A DNA stretch of 64,000 nt from Limanda limanda (taxonomy: Eukaryota > Chordata > Actinopteri > Pleuronectiformes > Pleuronectidae), in the NCBI RefSeq assembly GCF_963576545.1, contig NC_083641.1, positions 21,281,523 through 21,345,522 of the forward strand, written 5' to 3'. The position numbers and the translations under genes were made by a program. Under the pieces are notes generated by a model, which saw only the letters and a list, made by a program, of their open reading frames with translations, had not been told where the DNA came from and made no database searches. Position 1 is the stretch's first letter. Each line of letters starts with the position of its first letter. Positions 13,455-26,160 of this stretch are shown one piece after another.

Positions 13455-16400
13455 AAATCTAAAGCTACGGCTAAGAGATTGTAAGCCTAGTCTACAGCTC
13501 AGAGCATGGAAACAGCTAACTTGGCTCGGGACAGAAGTTTAAACAAATCCATCCACAAGCATGTCTCAAGCACTTTAATTAACACATTATATCTGTTTAT
13601 TCTGTAAAATGTATGTAATTTACAGTTCAGTTTTTATTTTGATTATCTTTTGATAAAGCCAACATATCAATTCCCCCATGTTTCCAGTATCTGTAATAAA
13701 ACAACTTTGTTTTGGCTCCAAGAAAATCCGGTTTACATGTGATGGGTGTAGAAGTGGTGCAGAGGGAAAACCAAATCGTCCAGTCACTGCAGGGATTGAA
13801 GATGACAGGTCATCTCCATCGACAGCAGAATGATCACAATTTATAAACAGTCCAACTGCATCACAGTAGATATTTAAAATAAAGTACATTCATGCATACA
13901 AAGAATAATTGATTCCATATGTGCACGAATAACTCATGCAAATGTTTCTCTGACATGAATGTACAGCATATCATGAATTAAACAGAAACATATCCTTGGG
14001 CTGCACATTGAAATATTTGATGTATTCCAGCAAAAGGACGACTTTGCCAACTCATTCAACCATCACAAAGGTGAGTGCAAAAGACTGCAGGTATTATCAC
14101 TTGAATCTGAATGCCTGAATACTGATTAATACCAGATATCTTTATTAAAAGATGTCCCAGTCTACAAAGCACAACCTGCCTGATTCAACACTCATATGCT
14201 GTTCATTAAGTATCCCTTTTTTCTCTGTCACTCATATCTCACCCTGGACCAAACTCAGCTGGGGACATGAGTGATAACAGCACCATCAACGGCCTTTTCA
14301 ATTAGTTTCCCAGATGAAAAATATATAATCCTCATCCTTCATGCCAGGACGCTTTCTCAGATTACAACACAATCTGTATTAATCATTACATTTATGAACA
14401 AGAAGTCTGTGCTTGCATAGCGCTGCCAGTCACCGTGTCTGGCTCTGGGTTCCTGATAACAACTTATGCACAAGCATAACAAAGACAATTAAAGGTTGAA
14501 GTGTGTGTTTATGTTCTACTTGGGGTTGGCCTTTTATTCTCAACCATAAATACGAAATATGACTCATAGCACCTCAACTCCAGGAGCAGAAAATACGACG
14601 CTTCGTGATGTTTGGTATATGCTAATAAAGTTTCACTCCACTTAGCTAGAGGTAAAGTGGCTGTGATACACAGCTTGTGGAGGCAGTGACTGTAGAATAC
14701 TTTAAAACCTTTAGTGCCAGATGGCATTGTCCTCCTCAGAGTCATAACTCAGGCACATCAAGATATGACGGCTACTATACGTGTAATGAGAAATGACTCA
14801 CTTTGTCCAAGGACATCAAAACTTCCACTGTCCGTCGCAACTAAACACTCGTAAATCTGCTTAGACGTAATAGAAAAAAATAAACTCTCGATTTAAACTA
14901 TCTGAAAATACCTATCCTCGGTATTAATGTAATTCCTGTTTACTCATCTGCACAAAAACTTCCAGCAGCTGTTTGGCATTAGACATTGTCAAAAATAGGC
15001 TAAGACAAGGATCAAGTTCTAGCAGGTTGGTTATGTATTTAAGATTATGTGTGTGAGTATGAAGAATCTGTCAAGATTTAGGGACGGAAGCTTAGGTAAA
15101 AACTAAACCGTTGACCGAACAACATCGTCTAGATTCTTTAATCTGTCTGTGTTCAAACGCAGACAGCGACGTGTGTGATAAAATAAACTAGTTGAACTGT
15201 AAACAAAGTAGATCAAAAGGAAAACTGAATCTATGTCCAAATATCCACTGTCTGCACCAAGATCCCCAAATTATTGGCTGGTGTCACCAGAGGTAATTTG
15301 TGACCAGACGAAAGCCGATGAGCTTTGTCTCTGGTAAACAGACCATCTCTTTTCAGGGATTGGAGAAAAAATGAATTGATGTTTTACTGCCACCAACTGG
15401 TCTGGAGTGTGACTCAAAATGTCAAGGATTTACAATATTAAAAAACTCCTGTTTCCCTCAAATTCCCAAATTAGATTTTAATAACTCTCATTTCGAGAGT
15501 TCTATTTTTTTTATCTCCCTGATCAAAGTGTACTTTTATCTTGGAGCTTTTGAATCAGACGCCTTCTTTCATCTCATATTTCTGACAGCTCAGATGCTCT
15601 GTTGTCTCTTACCCACAGTGGTAACATCTGCCTGTGTTATGTTCACCTGTTTCCAATAATCCAAGTAGTCTTGATCTCTTCAGCTCCTTCCTGTTCACCT
15701 GACTTCCCCCACTTTGAACTCATTAAAACCAGTTCTTTCCTCTATTCCTCCCATGTCTTCTGCCAACTTTCTTTCAATGTGCGTCTCACAAAACTCTAGA
15801 TTTCTATCTTGTTGAAGCCAGTTGCATCGGCATTCTTTTCCGGCCGCTTTGTAAATTTAACAGCTGTCACATTTCACTTGCTACAAATATGTGCTGGGTT
15901 AAATACACATCCTCATTTCTGTGTGTAAGTGGAGGACTAGCAATATAAGAATATGATGGGACAGTGCAATGCAATTTTACTTTAAATATCACAGTGAAGT
16001 CTCTTGAATCTTGGAACCCGTACAAACAAAATCACTAAATCCTTTTAAATACCCCCCACAGCATTGTAGAAACTGTATTTAAAGACATTTGCAGGTTCCA
16101 AAAATCAGTATGTACCAGCTGCTAAAGAAAATGTGCATGCAAATTCCTCTTAAAGTGCAACTCTGAATCACAACAAAGATGCCAGCCAACGTGTCACTCT
16201 CCTTGTTTGCATTGGACAAAGCAGATGAGCAAACTATCTGTTGAGTTTCTACCCCAGTGATGTCAAGAATCCAAGCGTAGCTGCGGCCACCGTGTGAAAA
16301 CACAGTGAAATGAGAGGTTTGAGAGGTTCTTTGGTTCCACTCTCCAGCAGAAACAAACATGACACTTTCTTTCTAACAGCTTCACCAGAAAACACACAGG

Positions 16401-16913
16401 CCACGGATACACTAAACGATTAAGATTATTAGAACTCTAAATGAACCTAAAAACAAAGCTTTGCATTTCTCAGATCTCACATAAGAAGGGTTTGTTTGAG
16501 ATTTAATCTTTTTGTTTCGTATTAACAAAGTGATTGCTCTCCAGATATGTGTTAAAAGTCTCTTTTCTGCATTTTCAATATTTCCTTCAGCATAATACAG
16601 GACGCCGTGTGTTTTGTTACATATTTAGTAAAAGAAGATATTATTTGAATATACTGAGAGGTGTTTCTGATATTTAACCTATTGACACTAATATTTATAG
16701 GATGAGCAAAAATACCAGAAACACCTGTAAACAGTGCAACAAATCATAGCCTCTAAAACCCCCTTTAGAACTGCACATCATAATCTCCATTGAGGTCAAG
16801 TTTATATTATAGGATAGGTGAATCAGGCTGCAACAGTTATGGGTGTACCTCATAAAGTGGTGGCCAAGTTTATAAAGGTGTGTAGAATATAAAAATAAAG
16901 TAGAAGTGAGAGT

Positions 16914-16916
<3 letters not shown>

Positions 16917-16947
<31 letters not shown>
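16917..16947. repeat. (CA)n microsatellite
   Basis: About 15 CA units. Confidence 0.95.
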
Positions 16948-16950
<3 letters not shown>

Positions 16951-17159
16951 ATGAAGAAACACAGTGTGGTTGTTGTAGATGTTCTTCTATTTAAAGTGAG
17001 TTACAACCAGAGTTAGACAGCAAATCAGGTTATTTATATACAATCTATACAACAAACAGTGAGTGATCTGTTGTCCCACTCGCCTGTCTGTCCTCCACAA
17101 TCTGCTCCAGGTTCGATTTCTCTCTCTACTCATCCTCAAAGTTTTCAAACAGATTCCCT

Positions 17160-17300
17160 TCAACTCACCTGAGCAGAAACATTATATGGACTTTATAAAA
17201 TCTACAGACACACCATGGAATGTATACATTCTACAACACATGGACTGTAACAATATGGACTGTATAAACTCTACAAACACAACATGGTTATAACATGGAC
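17160..17300. repeat. Degenerate 'acatggactgtataaactctac' minisatellite
   Basis: Four or five diverged units sharing 'atggactgta(ta)aa..tctac(a)aacaca', unit about 36 bp. A (TAGA)5 tract follows at 17321-17340. Confidence 0.65.
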
Positions 17301-17320
17301 TGAACAGGAAGTTACACATC

Positions 17321-17341
17321 TAGATAGATAGATAGATAGAG
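17321..17341. repeat. (TAGA)n microsatellite
   Basis: Five tetranucleotide units. Confidence 0.9.
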
Positions 17342-17642
17342 TAAGGGTGGAATTGCTCATCTATGTCTGTGGTATGTAAATATATATATAAGACTTTGAA
17401 GGAATTTAGTAAAAAAATATGTAATACATGTATTCTCCAATGATTACTCTGAATTTTTGAGTTTAAAAAAGCATTTAGTTAGGTCCGAGAGGCCACGATC
17501 TTCTGACCTTTAAGCAAAATCAAGTTAATCTTTGAGTCCAAGTGGGTATTTGTGTCAGCCATAATAAAATTCCCTCCCGTTGCTCCTGATATATTACATG
17601 AAGATTGGTACAGATGTGAGGACATGTACCTTGACCTGAGGA

Positions 17643-17900
17643 CCATCCATCGATCTATCCCAGCCAATCCCAGCTGACATAGGGCAAGAGGCAGGATCCA
17701 CCCTGGCCAAGTCACCAGTGTATCACAGGGCCAAAATACAGAGACAAACCTAACCCCATGTCTTTGAATTGTGGGAGGAAGCTGTAGCAATAGCAGAAAA
17801 AACACAGGGAGACTCCTAACAGAAATAGGCCCAGGCCGAGACCAGGATTCAAACCTGTGAGAAAACAGTTCCAACCTCTCCACTGCCAATCCTCTTTGAC
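17643..17900 (-). mobile_element. tRNA-derived SINE fragment, minus strand
   Basis: On the minus strand it reads from a tRNA-like head through GGTTTGAATCC (complement of 17845-17855), a good Pol III B box, to CTTCCTCCCACAATTCAAAG, then CCCTGTGATACACTGGTGAC and CAGCTGGGATTGGCTGGGAT, ending in a GATGGATGG-type tail. This order is that of a very common teleost SINE. An internal section is deleted, and the A box is not clear. Confidence 0.7.
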
Positions 17901-17913
17901 CATTATCGACCAA

Positions 17914-20469
17914 AACAGTTCATCTTCAAGTCCAAGCGAATCCTTGAATCAAATTCGAAGACATTCGCACAAGGTGAACTTGCATGATGGGCTGCTCTCC
18001 TGTAAAACTGTAAGAAAGTAGTATTAAATGGATGAATCGTAGATGGACTGTGTTCTGGATGTGGCTCTGAACCTGACAGCTCTCGTTGCCTGGACAATCA
18101 GGAGACTGTGTAAATGATGATAAGCATGAAACCACAGCTAAATTTAGATTTCAGTCAGACTGTTTTTCACTTTACATATCCCCTGTCACTGTGCTTTTGT
18201 GTATGAAGCAAGGCTCTAATGTAACCATCCGGCAGAAAGCCACCAGTGTGATAGTTCTGTCTTTTGCTCTAGTGATGAATTGAATTAGGCAGAAGAGACA
18301 TGCATACGAACACTGTCTGAGCTCAGACAGAATGAGGGATAAGAGCTGAACTGAATGGACTCGCTAATATCAAACCGCAGCAGCATCAAATTAGCTTGGT
18401 AAAAGGGCGCTGTATTGACGAGCTATCAAATGGGTCATTTAATTTTTTTTATTTTTTTTTTCTTTAAATGCAATTTAATAACTTAATGAAGGCAATCAAT
18501 TGTGAGAATTGTCAGCGGAATGAGCTGAGAAATGCATGTCCTGACATTTTTTAATTGTACAGAGGTTGTGAAAAATCCAGTCTGTGAATTGAAAGTTAAT
18601 GGGCCAGGTGGATAGAGACGGACAGACGCGCCATTAGACAGTGTAATTAATTAGCACTCGGGGATCGCAGTCCTGCTTCTTCTCTTTCAAAAATGGGCAA
18701 AACAATGATGTGAGGGGGGTTTCGCTCTCTTAATTGGAATCACAGACAGGTACGATAGAAGACCAATCTAGGAGGCGGCCATCGTTATACGCTGTTTGTC
18801 TTGAACTCCAATCAACACACAAGGGTAACAACAAAGAGGCTACATCTTTACGTCCAAGATGCTAATGACAAACACAGAAAACACATTGTGATCCATGTTC
18901 CTCTTATACTGGAAATATAATTGAAGGACTTTGTACCTGTTCGGGTGTGAACCAGTTCGTTTTTCTTATGTGTATTGTGTTTGTGTTTCTTTCAATAAAC
19001 AATATCAATATTTATCACAATATAATTGTTATCATAACCAATACAACAAACGTTTTATATTTATCAATATATTGCTTATGCATTGGGTAACCATAGTGAG
19101 GAGATATACATTATCACACCTCAGATTTGTTAAATGTTTTGCTGTTTATCAGTTGTTTGTCATTCTCTGCTCATAAGAGTTTAAAACCACAACCTTTACT
19201 CAGGAGAAGTAAAATCTGTCTTTAAACTTAAAAAGAAATAATACTGAGACATTTAACGTGATAGTCATCCATATCGACTGATCTCTCTATCTTGAAAGTT
19301 TTTACTTTGACATAACTTTTGGCTATGTCACCCAGACCTAGATAGAAAGATTGATCCCGAGGGATATTTAGGAAATACAAGCAGGGACAGATAACACAGA
19401 AACAAAAAACCCAGACTAAAACCCAGAACAGACACAGAAACACACAGGAAATCAAGGGTAAAAATGAATTATGGAATATGTCTGTCAATTTGTGACTTAT
19501 ACTCACTCTAATAGCAAATAGGAGGGAACAGATACTTCCCTGTAAGTCATTATCCTCAGGAGATACAGACTCTCGAGGTTGACCGTCTCACAGACCCAGA
19601 AACACGATGGCAACTCCCGACATAAAACATAAAACATCTTAAGCCTTCAGACCTCTCAGGGTCAATCATCTCCCATTCCATATTAGAGCGAAGTAAAAAA
19701 GCAAAAAACCCTGACAGAAAATAACATTCGGAAGAAATCATGAATAAATAGTTGCTTATAATATTTTGTTTTGCAACACTTCAAAGGGCGAAATAACTAA
19801 AACTGTAAAGACTTATGCTGGATCCATCTCCCTCCGACTACATAACAGGGAGTGTAATGAAGAATTGGGTGGAAAATGTATGAAACCACTTTAAAGATAG
19901 CAAATGCTTGATGCACAATTTCAAATGTGTCTGGGAAAGGTTGAAATTGATGGGATTTCCAAGTCAAATCATCTTCATATAATTTGTTAAAATGCACCAT
20001 GTTAAAGTTTTGGATGTTGAATAAAAAGTATAAAGTGTCTGAATTTGGATTAAGTTGTAGGAGCAAATTTGCTCATGTTACTTTACAATGAAGGGAAAAG
20101 AAGAGCGGTGATGGAAAATTCTGTGAATTATAAGTGGCGTCTAAGGAAATGAGCAACAGGCAAAAGGTATTTGTCAGTATCTTTCTCACGCAATCAATAG
20201 AAGGGAAAGGGTAGGAAAATTGAACATCTACCCTTCAAAGTTCATCTTATTCTGTTTGAAGTTCAAAAAATATTGTTGGAAATGAGAGTAATGCCAGAGT
20301 CACCACTACACCCTGAGCTACAACACAGTTTTATTCAAAACGATGCGTCACCACTGTCCACGATCTAAGATCTCTTATTAAAAAATAACTGGGAAATTAA
20401 TAGAGTTTGATTAAAATGTCTTAAATAAGAGAAATCTTTCAAGCTAATTTTCTATATTTATGGGAAATG
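17914..20469. other. Upstream flank with a possible conserved non-coding block
   Basis: No gene. The stretch 18425-18700 (poly-T, then 'gcaatcaattgtgagaattg', 'aggtggatagagacggacag', 'gtgtaattaattagcac') is repeat-free and carries homeodomain-type TAATTA cores, so it is a candidate enhancer. This is a hunch from texture. Confidence 0.3.
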
Positions 20470-20876
20470 CACTTTTTTTCTTTGTGGACAATCAGATGAG
20501 AGGAATGATACCACTGTCCTATCTGTCTGTTGAATGTGAGGCTACATTCAGCAGCCGATGAGCGTAGCTAAGCTTAATTCTTGGCTCGGAGCAGTGATTT
20601 CCTGGAATATGTGCAGGTCGCCTGACAACTGCTCATAGCCAAGAAATAGTCCAGCACATAACCCCCTCGAATTTGTTTTTTCTTTTAAATGTAATCGTAT
20701 TTTGCACTTCAGTTTTTGACGCTAGCAGGCAGATTTTGTCACTTTTAGACTGAGTCAGGCTTGTTGTGTTTTCCAGGCTCAGCTGACTGGCTGCTGGCTG
20801 TTGCTTCATATTTCAGTGCGGACATGAGAGCGGTATCAGTCCGCTTATCTGACTCTCCTCCAGAAAGTGAGCAAAC
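20470..20876. mobile_element. Imperfect long inverted-repeat (foldback) element
   Basis: The left arm (about 20473-20527, with ATCAGATGAG..GATACCACTGTC) pairs in inverted orientation with the right arm (20821-20876, GACATGAGAGCGGTATCAGT followed by CTTATCTGACTC), about 55 bp with roughly 70 percent pairing. It resembles a dispersed teleost inverted-repeat element. It is non-coding. Confidence 0.65.
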
Positions 20877-21230
20877 TTAATCCTCAAAAAAAGTCAGTGT
20901 TCAATCTAACAAGGTAAAATTAAATCGTTGAGGTGTTTTTACAGAATCCTCAAAACATATTATGGCTGATAAATCTGGATTTGTTAAAAAAACAAAAAAT
21001 AAATTGTTTTGTATTTATATAGCTTCTCTAAGACGGTTATGTTTTCACCTGCATTTGATTCTTTGTGGATGTGGTATAGGTCAAGAAAGAAGATGGGTAG
21101 GAGTAGGAGTGTGTGTAGGAGCGACTCCGGATCAAGGGGTGAATACAGGAATTTTGGAGGAGATTGGGAAGCTTTGCGTCATTCTGGTCGATTTGTCAGA
21201 GAATTATAAATAGATTCTGATGAAACCAAA

Positions 21231-21282
21231 CATAAACATCACTCACCTCAACCAATGCGTGTATAGTTGAGTGATGTTTATG
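21231..21282. repeat. Short perfect inverted repeat (15-bp arms)
   Basis: CATAAACATCACTCA (21231-21245) and its exact complement TGAGTGATGTTTATG (21268-21282), 22-base loop. Function unknown. Confidence 0.7.
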
Positions 21283-22594
21283 TGTGTAAAAATCAGGATC
21301 TTGTGAATTTAAAACCAAAGCTGAACATGTGTTTTTATCATACAGCAATCCCTGATTTGACCTTATTCTACTTTTTATGATTGTAATGGATGGTCATGCT
21401 TAAATTTCAGTCACACTTTTAACGTTTTAATTCTTTTATGTACTCTTTTCGGGATGTGTTTCTTATGTTATTTTATGCATTCTTACTTTTGTGAAGCACT
21501 TTATCACTTTGTTTTGAGAAGTCATATATAAATTAAGATATTATTCTAGATTTGATTCTGTTGTTTTCTGGTTTAAAGACTTCCCAGCATAGTGCTATTG
21601 ATATGCTGTGTGTCGAAACAGAGCTCACTTCTATTTCCATTGATGACTGCCTGTGTTTTACACTCACACCTTTTTCTCGGCATCAATCTAAATGCACATT
21701 CAAAACCCCACTGAAGTTAGAGTGGGTTGTGCAGCCAACGAGCCGTGGCAGAGTTAACTTCCAGGTTGGCTCGCAGGATAACAGCCCCGCCGGCCTCGAG
21801 AGGCTCGTAGAGGCCGAAACATTATTCACATTCACACTGAACACTGAAAAACCTGTTAAAGTAAGACTGAATGGACAAACACACCGAGCCAAGCTCTTAT
21901 ACGTGGGCTCCCTACTGGGAACCCAATAACACTAAAAGTCCCAAAGTAGCCAGCGACATATTCAGGGAAAATAGTTAATTACATAGCACACAGAAGGAAA
22001 GCAATGACCTAGTTTAGCTCAAGATTGGGCGTCTGTTTTATCCCAGTAGGTTATTTATTGTAACCTGTTGTGGTATAATCACTGCAGATACTCCACTTTG
22101 TGTATTCATTGTGTTGATCCCATTCGGTGCATGTACAAGATTATCCTTTTCATCAATCACTCATTTCACACATCTCTCATCTTTTTTAGTTCTTTGGAGT
22201 TTCTTCACACTGCAGACAGCTTCTTAAGAGCAGCGCTCTGCATAGCCCGGGGTTTGAGATGGGGTTTGAGTGTGTTAGAGGCTCGTCAGACATCTTGAGT
22301 GAAATCCAAAGTGACAGGCTTCTTGAAAGACCGAGGATCTGATGCGAACTGTCACTGCGTATCACTGAAGCTGCTGCATGCTAAGCTCAGTTTGCAGGAT
22401 GTTTGAGGATAGTCCGCAGTGAAAGTCTTCAAATCATCTGGTTACTCTCATTAAGTCATTAGTACAATTTATAAACTATGACAAGGGCATTTGGGGAGGG
22501 GGCTGTTTGCTTGTGATGTGATGAATTTATACAATTTATTTATATTAATTATGTTTGGACATGGATCTATTACAATAATTTGGCTGAGGCATAT

Positions 22595-22600
<6 letters not shown>

Positions 22601-22682
<82 letters not shown>
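22601..22682. repeat. Long (TG)n microsatellite
   Basis: About 41 uninterrupted TG units, the longest simple repeat in the window and probably highly polymorphic. The Cys-Val ORFs over it are translations of the repeat. Confidence 0.97.
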
Positions 22683-22685
<3 letters not shown>

Positions 22686-23478
22686 ATGGTGGTGACAGTA
22701 ACATCTGTTTTCAGAGCATATTAAATCTTTCTATGGGGCTAAAAATAGAGTTAATTTATCGAACGGTTACATCCAACAGAAACGCAGAACAATTCCAGAA
22801 GTTTTTCTTTTCACCAATTTGAATTACATTTAGAAAACAATTTGTGATGGTCATCAGTGATAATCTGTGTTTTTTTAATAGAAATGCAGCTTGGAAAACC
22901 TGCTGCAAAAAACATATAAAAACAGAACAACTGCCTCCACAGTGGGGTTTGACAGCTGCTTTTATTTGTCACCGTCCAGAGTAACAGTGATATATGAATG
23001 TAAACAACTCCATGTACCAGTGCTTGGATGTGTATGCTCAGTGACAAAATGATGTGTGAGAAATGGTGTGGAAATATCACAAAAATAAAAACAGAAAAAT
23101 AGAGGCACACTGCTGAGAGGGAGATTTTTTTTAAGCAACAACCAAGTAGCAGCATTTGCCTGAAAACAACATTAGGAAGAGAAAACCATCAATCAAACAC
23201 AACTGCACTCAATTCATTCAGATCCACTGCAGTGGGCTTGTGTTAAACCTCCCATCCAGCTGGAGTGTTGGGTCGGAGTCGGACAGTTTGGGTTCGAGGC
23301 CAGACACCGTTGGGCATATGATGCAAATCCATTATCCACCATTTTCCAAATTACACCACATTTACAGTAGAGAAGTGATCACTATTAGTTCACATTAGTT
23401 CCTAATTGTCTTTGTACTCTATCCATGCATGAATTACACAGCAAGATGTTGTGTGGGCCACTTAGCTGTAGAGATATG

Positions 23479-23600
23479 CTGCCCCCACGTGTCAGGAAGA
23501 CCACATCACACTTGAGGTGCTATTTCAGGGACGTGATGCAATCTTATCTTAGGCTCCTCTTCCATGCTGTGGTGTTCTAATATCGCTAGGTGGCAGCAGA
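23479..23600. promoter_or_regulatory. Two CTCF-like motifs in opposite orientation (candidate)
   Basis: CTGCCCCCACGTGT (23479-23492, minus-strand core) and CGCTAGGTGGCAGC (about 23585-23598, plus-strand core AGGTGGCAG) resemble CTCF binding cores. Short motifs of this type also occur in fish repeats, so this is suggestive only. Confidence 0.3.
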
Positions 23601-26141
23601 TTTCAAAGATGAGTCTACTGTAAAATCTTCAAGATTGGTTTTGTTTTTACATTCTTGTGCGTTGACGCTGCCCGATCTTGTCTTCATTTAATTTAAGACT
23701 AAAACAGGGGGAAAAGCTTAAAGGGTGTTATATCGTTCAAAAGAATATCTGGTTTGCAGATATACAGGAGATGAAGGAACCAACCATAACACTTATATGA
23801 GCTAGAGAGCATGGATTTAAGATGTTGATGATGTTGATTTAACCCTAACTTGTGGTGTCTCTGTTTTTAATGTTATTATATTGTCATTCTTTGCAGTTAT
23901 GTCATGTACGTTAGGCTTCAAAATATGTTTGGCATACTTTGCTGTTTGACTGTACCAAAAGGAGATTTTCAATATCCAACAGAAGTATTTAAATATATTT
24001 AAGACAATAATTTAAACTGTCTGTTTTGAAACCCTCGTTCAAAATGTAAATAATCCTCATAATATACTTTACTTTGTATTTCAATTGAGTTCTTTGACTT
24101 TAACGACTGTGATTATTTGGTCACAGAATATTTCCCTGTGCTGAGCTGCTGCGACAGAGGTGAGGCGTTGTCTTGGTCTGGCACTCGGACACTGGACAAC
24201 GAGTGGAACTGAGTCCTCTTTGTGCTTGATGATGGATGTTGGGTGGAACATTACAATGGCATCTAACAATGACACCTTGGGCCCACAGCGGTGACGACAG
24301 TTTAAATGTGTTGTGTAGATCATCTCTGAAGAATGAAATCTTTATGATGGGGGAAGCAGCACCGGACTGGACACTGCATCCTCTCTCTCTTTTTTTCTGT
24401 TACGTAATGAATATGCATATGGCTGAGTCCATCTGTGTGTCTGTGTGCACTGATGTGTGTGGTTGTATGTGAGCTTAGTCTGACTCCTCCAGATCTCTGC
24501 CTACGCAGATTAATATCTGCAGTCCACAAAGGAGCCCTGTGTGCCCCGCAGGACAGACTCTCAGGACAATGAATCCACTGTTTGACAACACCATCTCCCA
24601 CTCAGGCAAACTGACACACACCCCTCAGTCCTGAGATTATAGGAGGCTCAGTCTCCCTGCACTACAGGTGATAATTGAAGGACAGGGATGTGCTCTGAGG
24701 CTTTTCACCGTGTCATTCATCCTGACTGCAGAACGCTGAATTAGAGTTGCCATTGGCTTTGGCCCGTCTGCCTTCTACCTGTGACTCTCTGGCTGTGGTG
24801 GGTTAAGTTCAATTTCATAGCCCACCCTGTTTACAGTCTGAATTATACAGGAAATTGCTGTACATTTGATCCAGCTATGGACAAATAAAACTCATACAAC
24901 ATTCTGTCAGACCACGATTCTACATTTCTCCCAACCCACTGATCCACAGAAACACTGCAGTGATGTGTCAACGTTTGATTTTATTTTGCCTGATTTATTA
25001 TGTAATGCACACCACAGTCATTAAGAGGGAGAGGGTCTGGGTGTTATCGTTGGTCACATGTGCATACCCCTCCCCATCTGCACAAATGACCTCTTCTTTC
25101 CTACCGTGACCCAGAAACCAATGTTCACAGCACTACTGTGTGTTTCCTTCTGTTGCAGTAGTGGAGGAGGTAAGAGATAAGCTATTTTAAAACCTCCTAC
25201 AGCGGAGGATGTTCACGTGTATCCTCTCCAGTGGACGGATAGATAGAGCGATGGATGGATAGAAAGAAATCACCACTGTAAAAGTCGACATGAAGGACCG
25301 CACATATATGTGCATGTAGGCGTAAAGCCAGGGGAATATACATGTTAGCCAAGGCTGAAATGGGTGAAAGAGGATAAGGGGATGGAGACCAGAAAGGGAG
25401 AGATACTCTAAAAGAGGAAGGCAGAGAGATGGACCAATACAAAATACCTTCAGACAGCCCTGTGTAATGAAAGGTCATGTTTTACTTTGGGGAGACATGT
25501 ACGTGTTTGTAAAATGAGTGTTTCCCTGCTCACTCCTGTGGTTCTCTTTACCAAATTGAGAAGGATACAACAAATGATTAGCAGGAACATGTACTACTAC
25601 TACATCCACTGCTATATGTGTTTGAACACGAGAAATAAAGCCAAATAGATTCTGGCAAAGTTATGAGAGGGATTTGAGTCAATGAAAGAGCATGTTATAT
25701 GTGATTTTTCACATATTCAGTTTGACGCAAATGGCTTTAATGGCTCTCTGGGTGATGTTTGAGTACAATTTTCTTCTATAAAAGTATTTTTTTATGAAGA
25801 AGATTAGCGTGTGTGGAAGTTCAAGCTACGCTGTCGCACAGAAGATATGACTGAGTTAAAATGCTGCACAGAGTTCTTGCATGATGTGATTTAGTCATTT
25901 TTCTGCCGACTAATTGTGTCGCCAGTCAAGTTTTTATTAATTAGCACCAAGGAATTTGGCTGACTGCAGCTGTGAGATTTCTCAAGTAATAACTTGGGCA
26001 TGGAGAAACCTCTTGAAATGTTTTGGGAAATTTAAGACACTTGTGAACACCAACCTAAAAATAAAATCTAGCTACATCAGCTTCATGCAACTCAAACGCA
26101 CACTGAATAAAACACTACGTTATGTTCAGAGGGCATTTATG

Positions 26142-26160
26142 TGACTCATCAGCTGAGTCA
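26142..26160. promoter_or_regulatory. Inverted pair of AP-1 sites (candidate)
   Basis: TGACTCA (26142-26148) and TGAGTCA (26154-26160) are exact AP-1 consensus sites facing each other five bases apart. A NF-E2/Maf-like TGCTGAGGCA follows at 26179-26188. They lie about 3.3 kb upstream of the ncam1 promoter in a locally GC-richer block. Motif evidence only. Confidence 0.35.

Larger units (their letters stand above)
11787..17159. other. Upstream flank, no gene seen
   Basis: Apart from the 13.4-kb hairpin and the CA tract at 16.9 kb, I see nothing I can name. ORFs are short and of random composition. Confidence 0.5.

Noticed and set aside
15483..15510. Seven-base stem followed by T run, like a terminator
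   Set aside because: Short, isolated, in an AT-rich vertebrate flank with no gene beside it; expected by chance.
17479..17913. 144-codon minus-strand ORF, the longest in the window
   Set aside because: It lies mostly over a tRNA-derived SINE and shows no domain.
21552..21929. 125-codon plus-strand ORF
   Set aside because: No recognisable domain and an opposite-strand ORF across the same stretch. Kept as unexplained sequence, not as a gene.
22491..22822. ORFs of repeated Cys-Val at 22.5-22.8 kb, also near 485, 16.7, 30.2 and 45.3 kb
   Set aside because: They are translations of GT/CA microsatellites, not proteins.
23291..23301. GGTTCGAGGCC, a perfect Pol III B-box match, as a possible tRNA gene
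   Set aside because: No matching A box at the right distance and no cloverleaf. At most a SINE fragment or chance.
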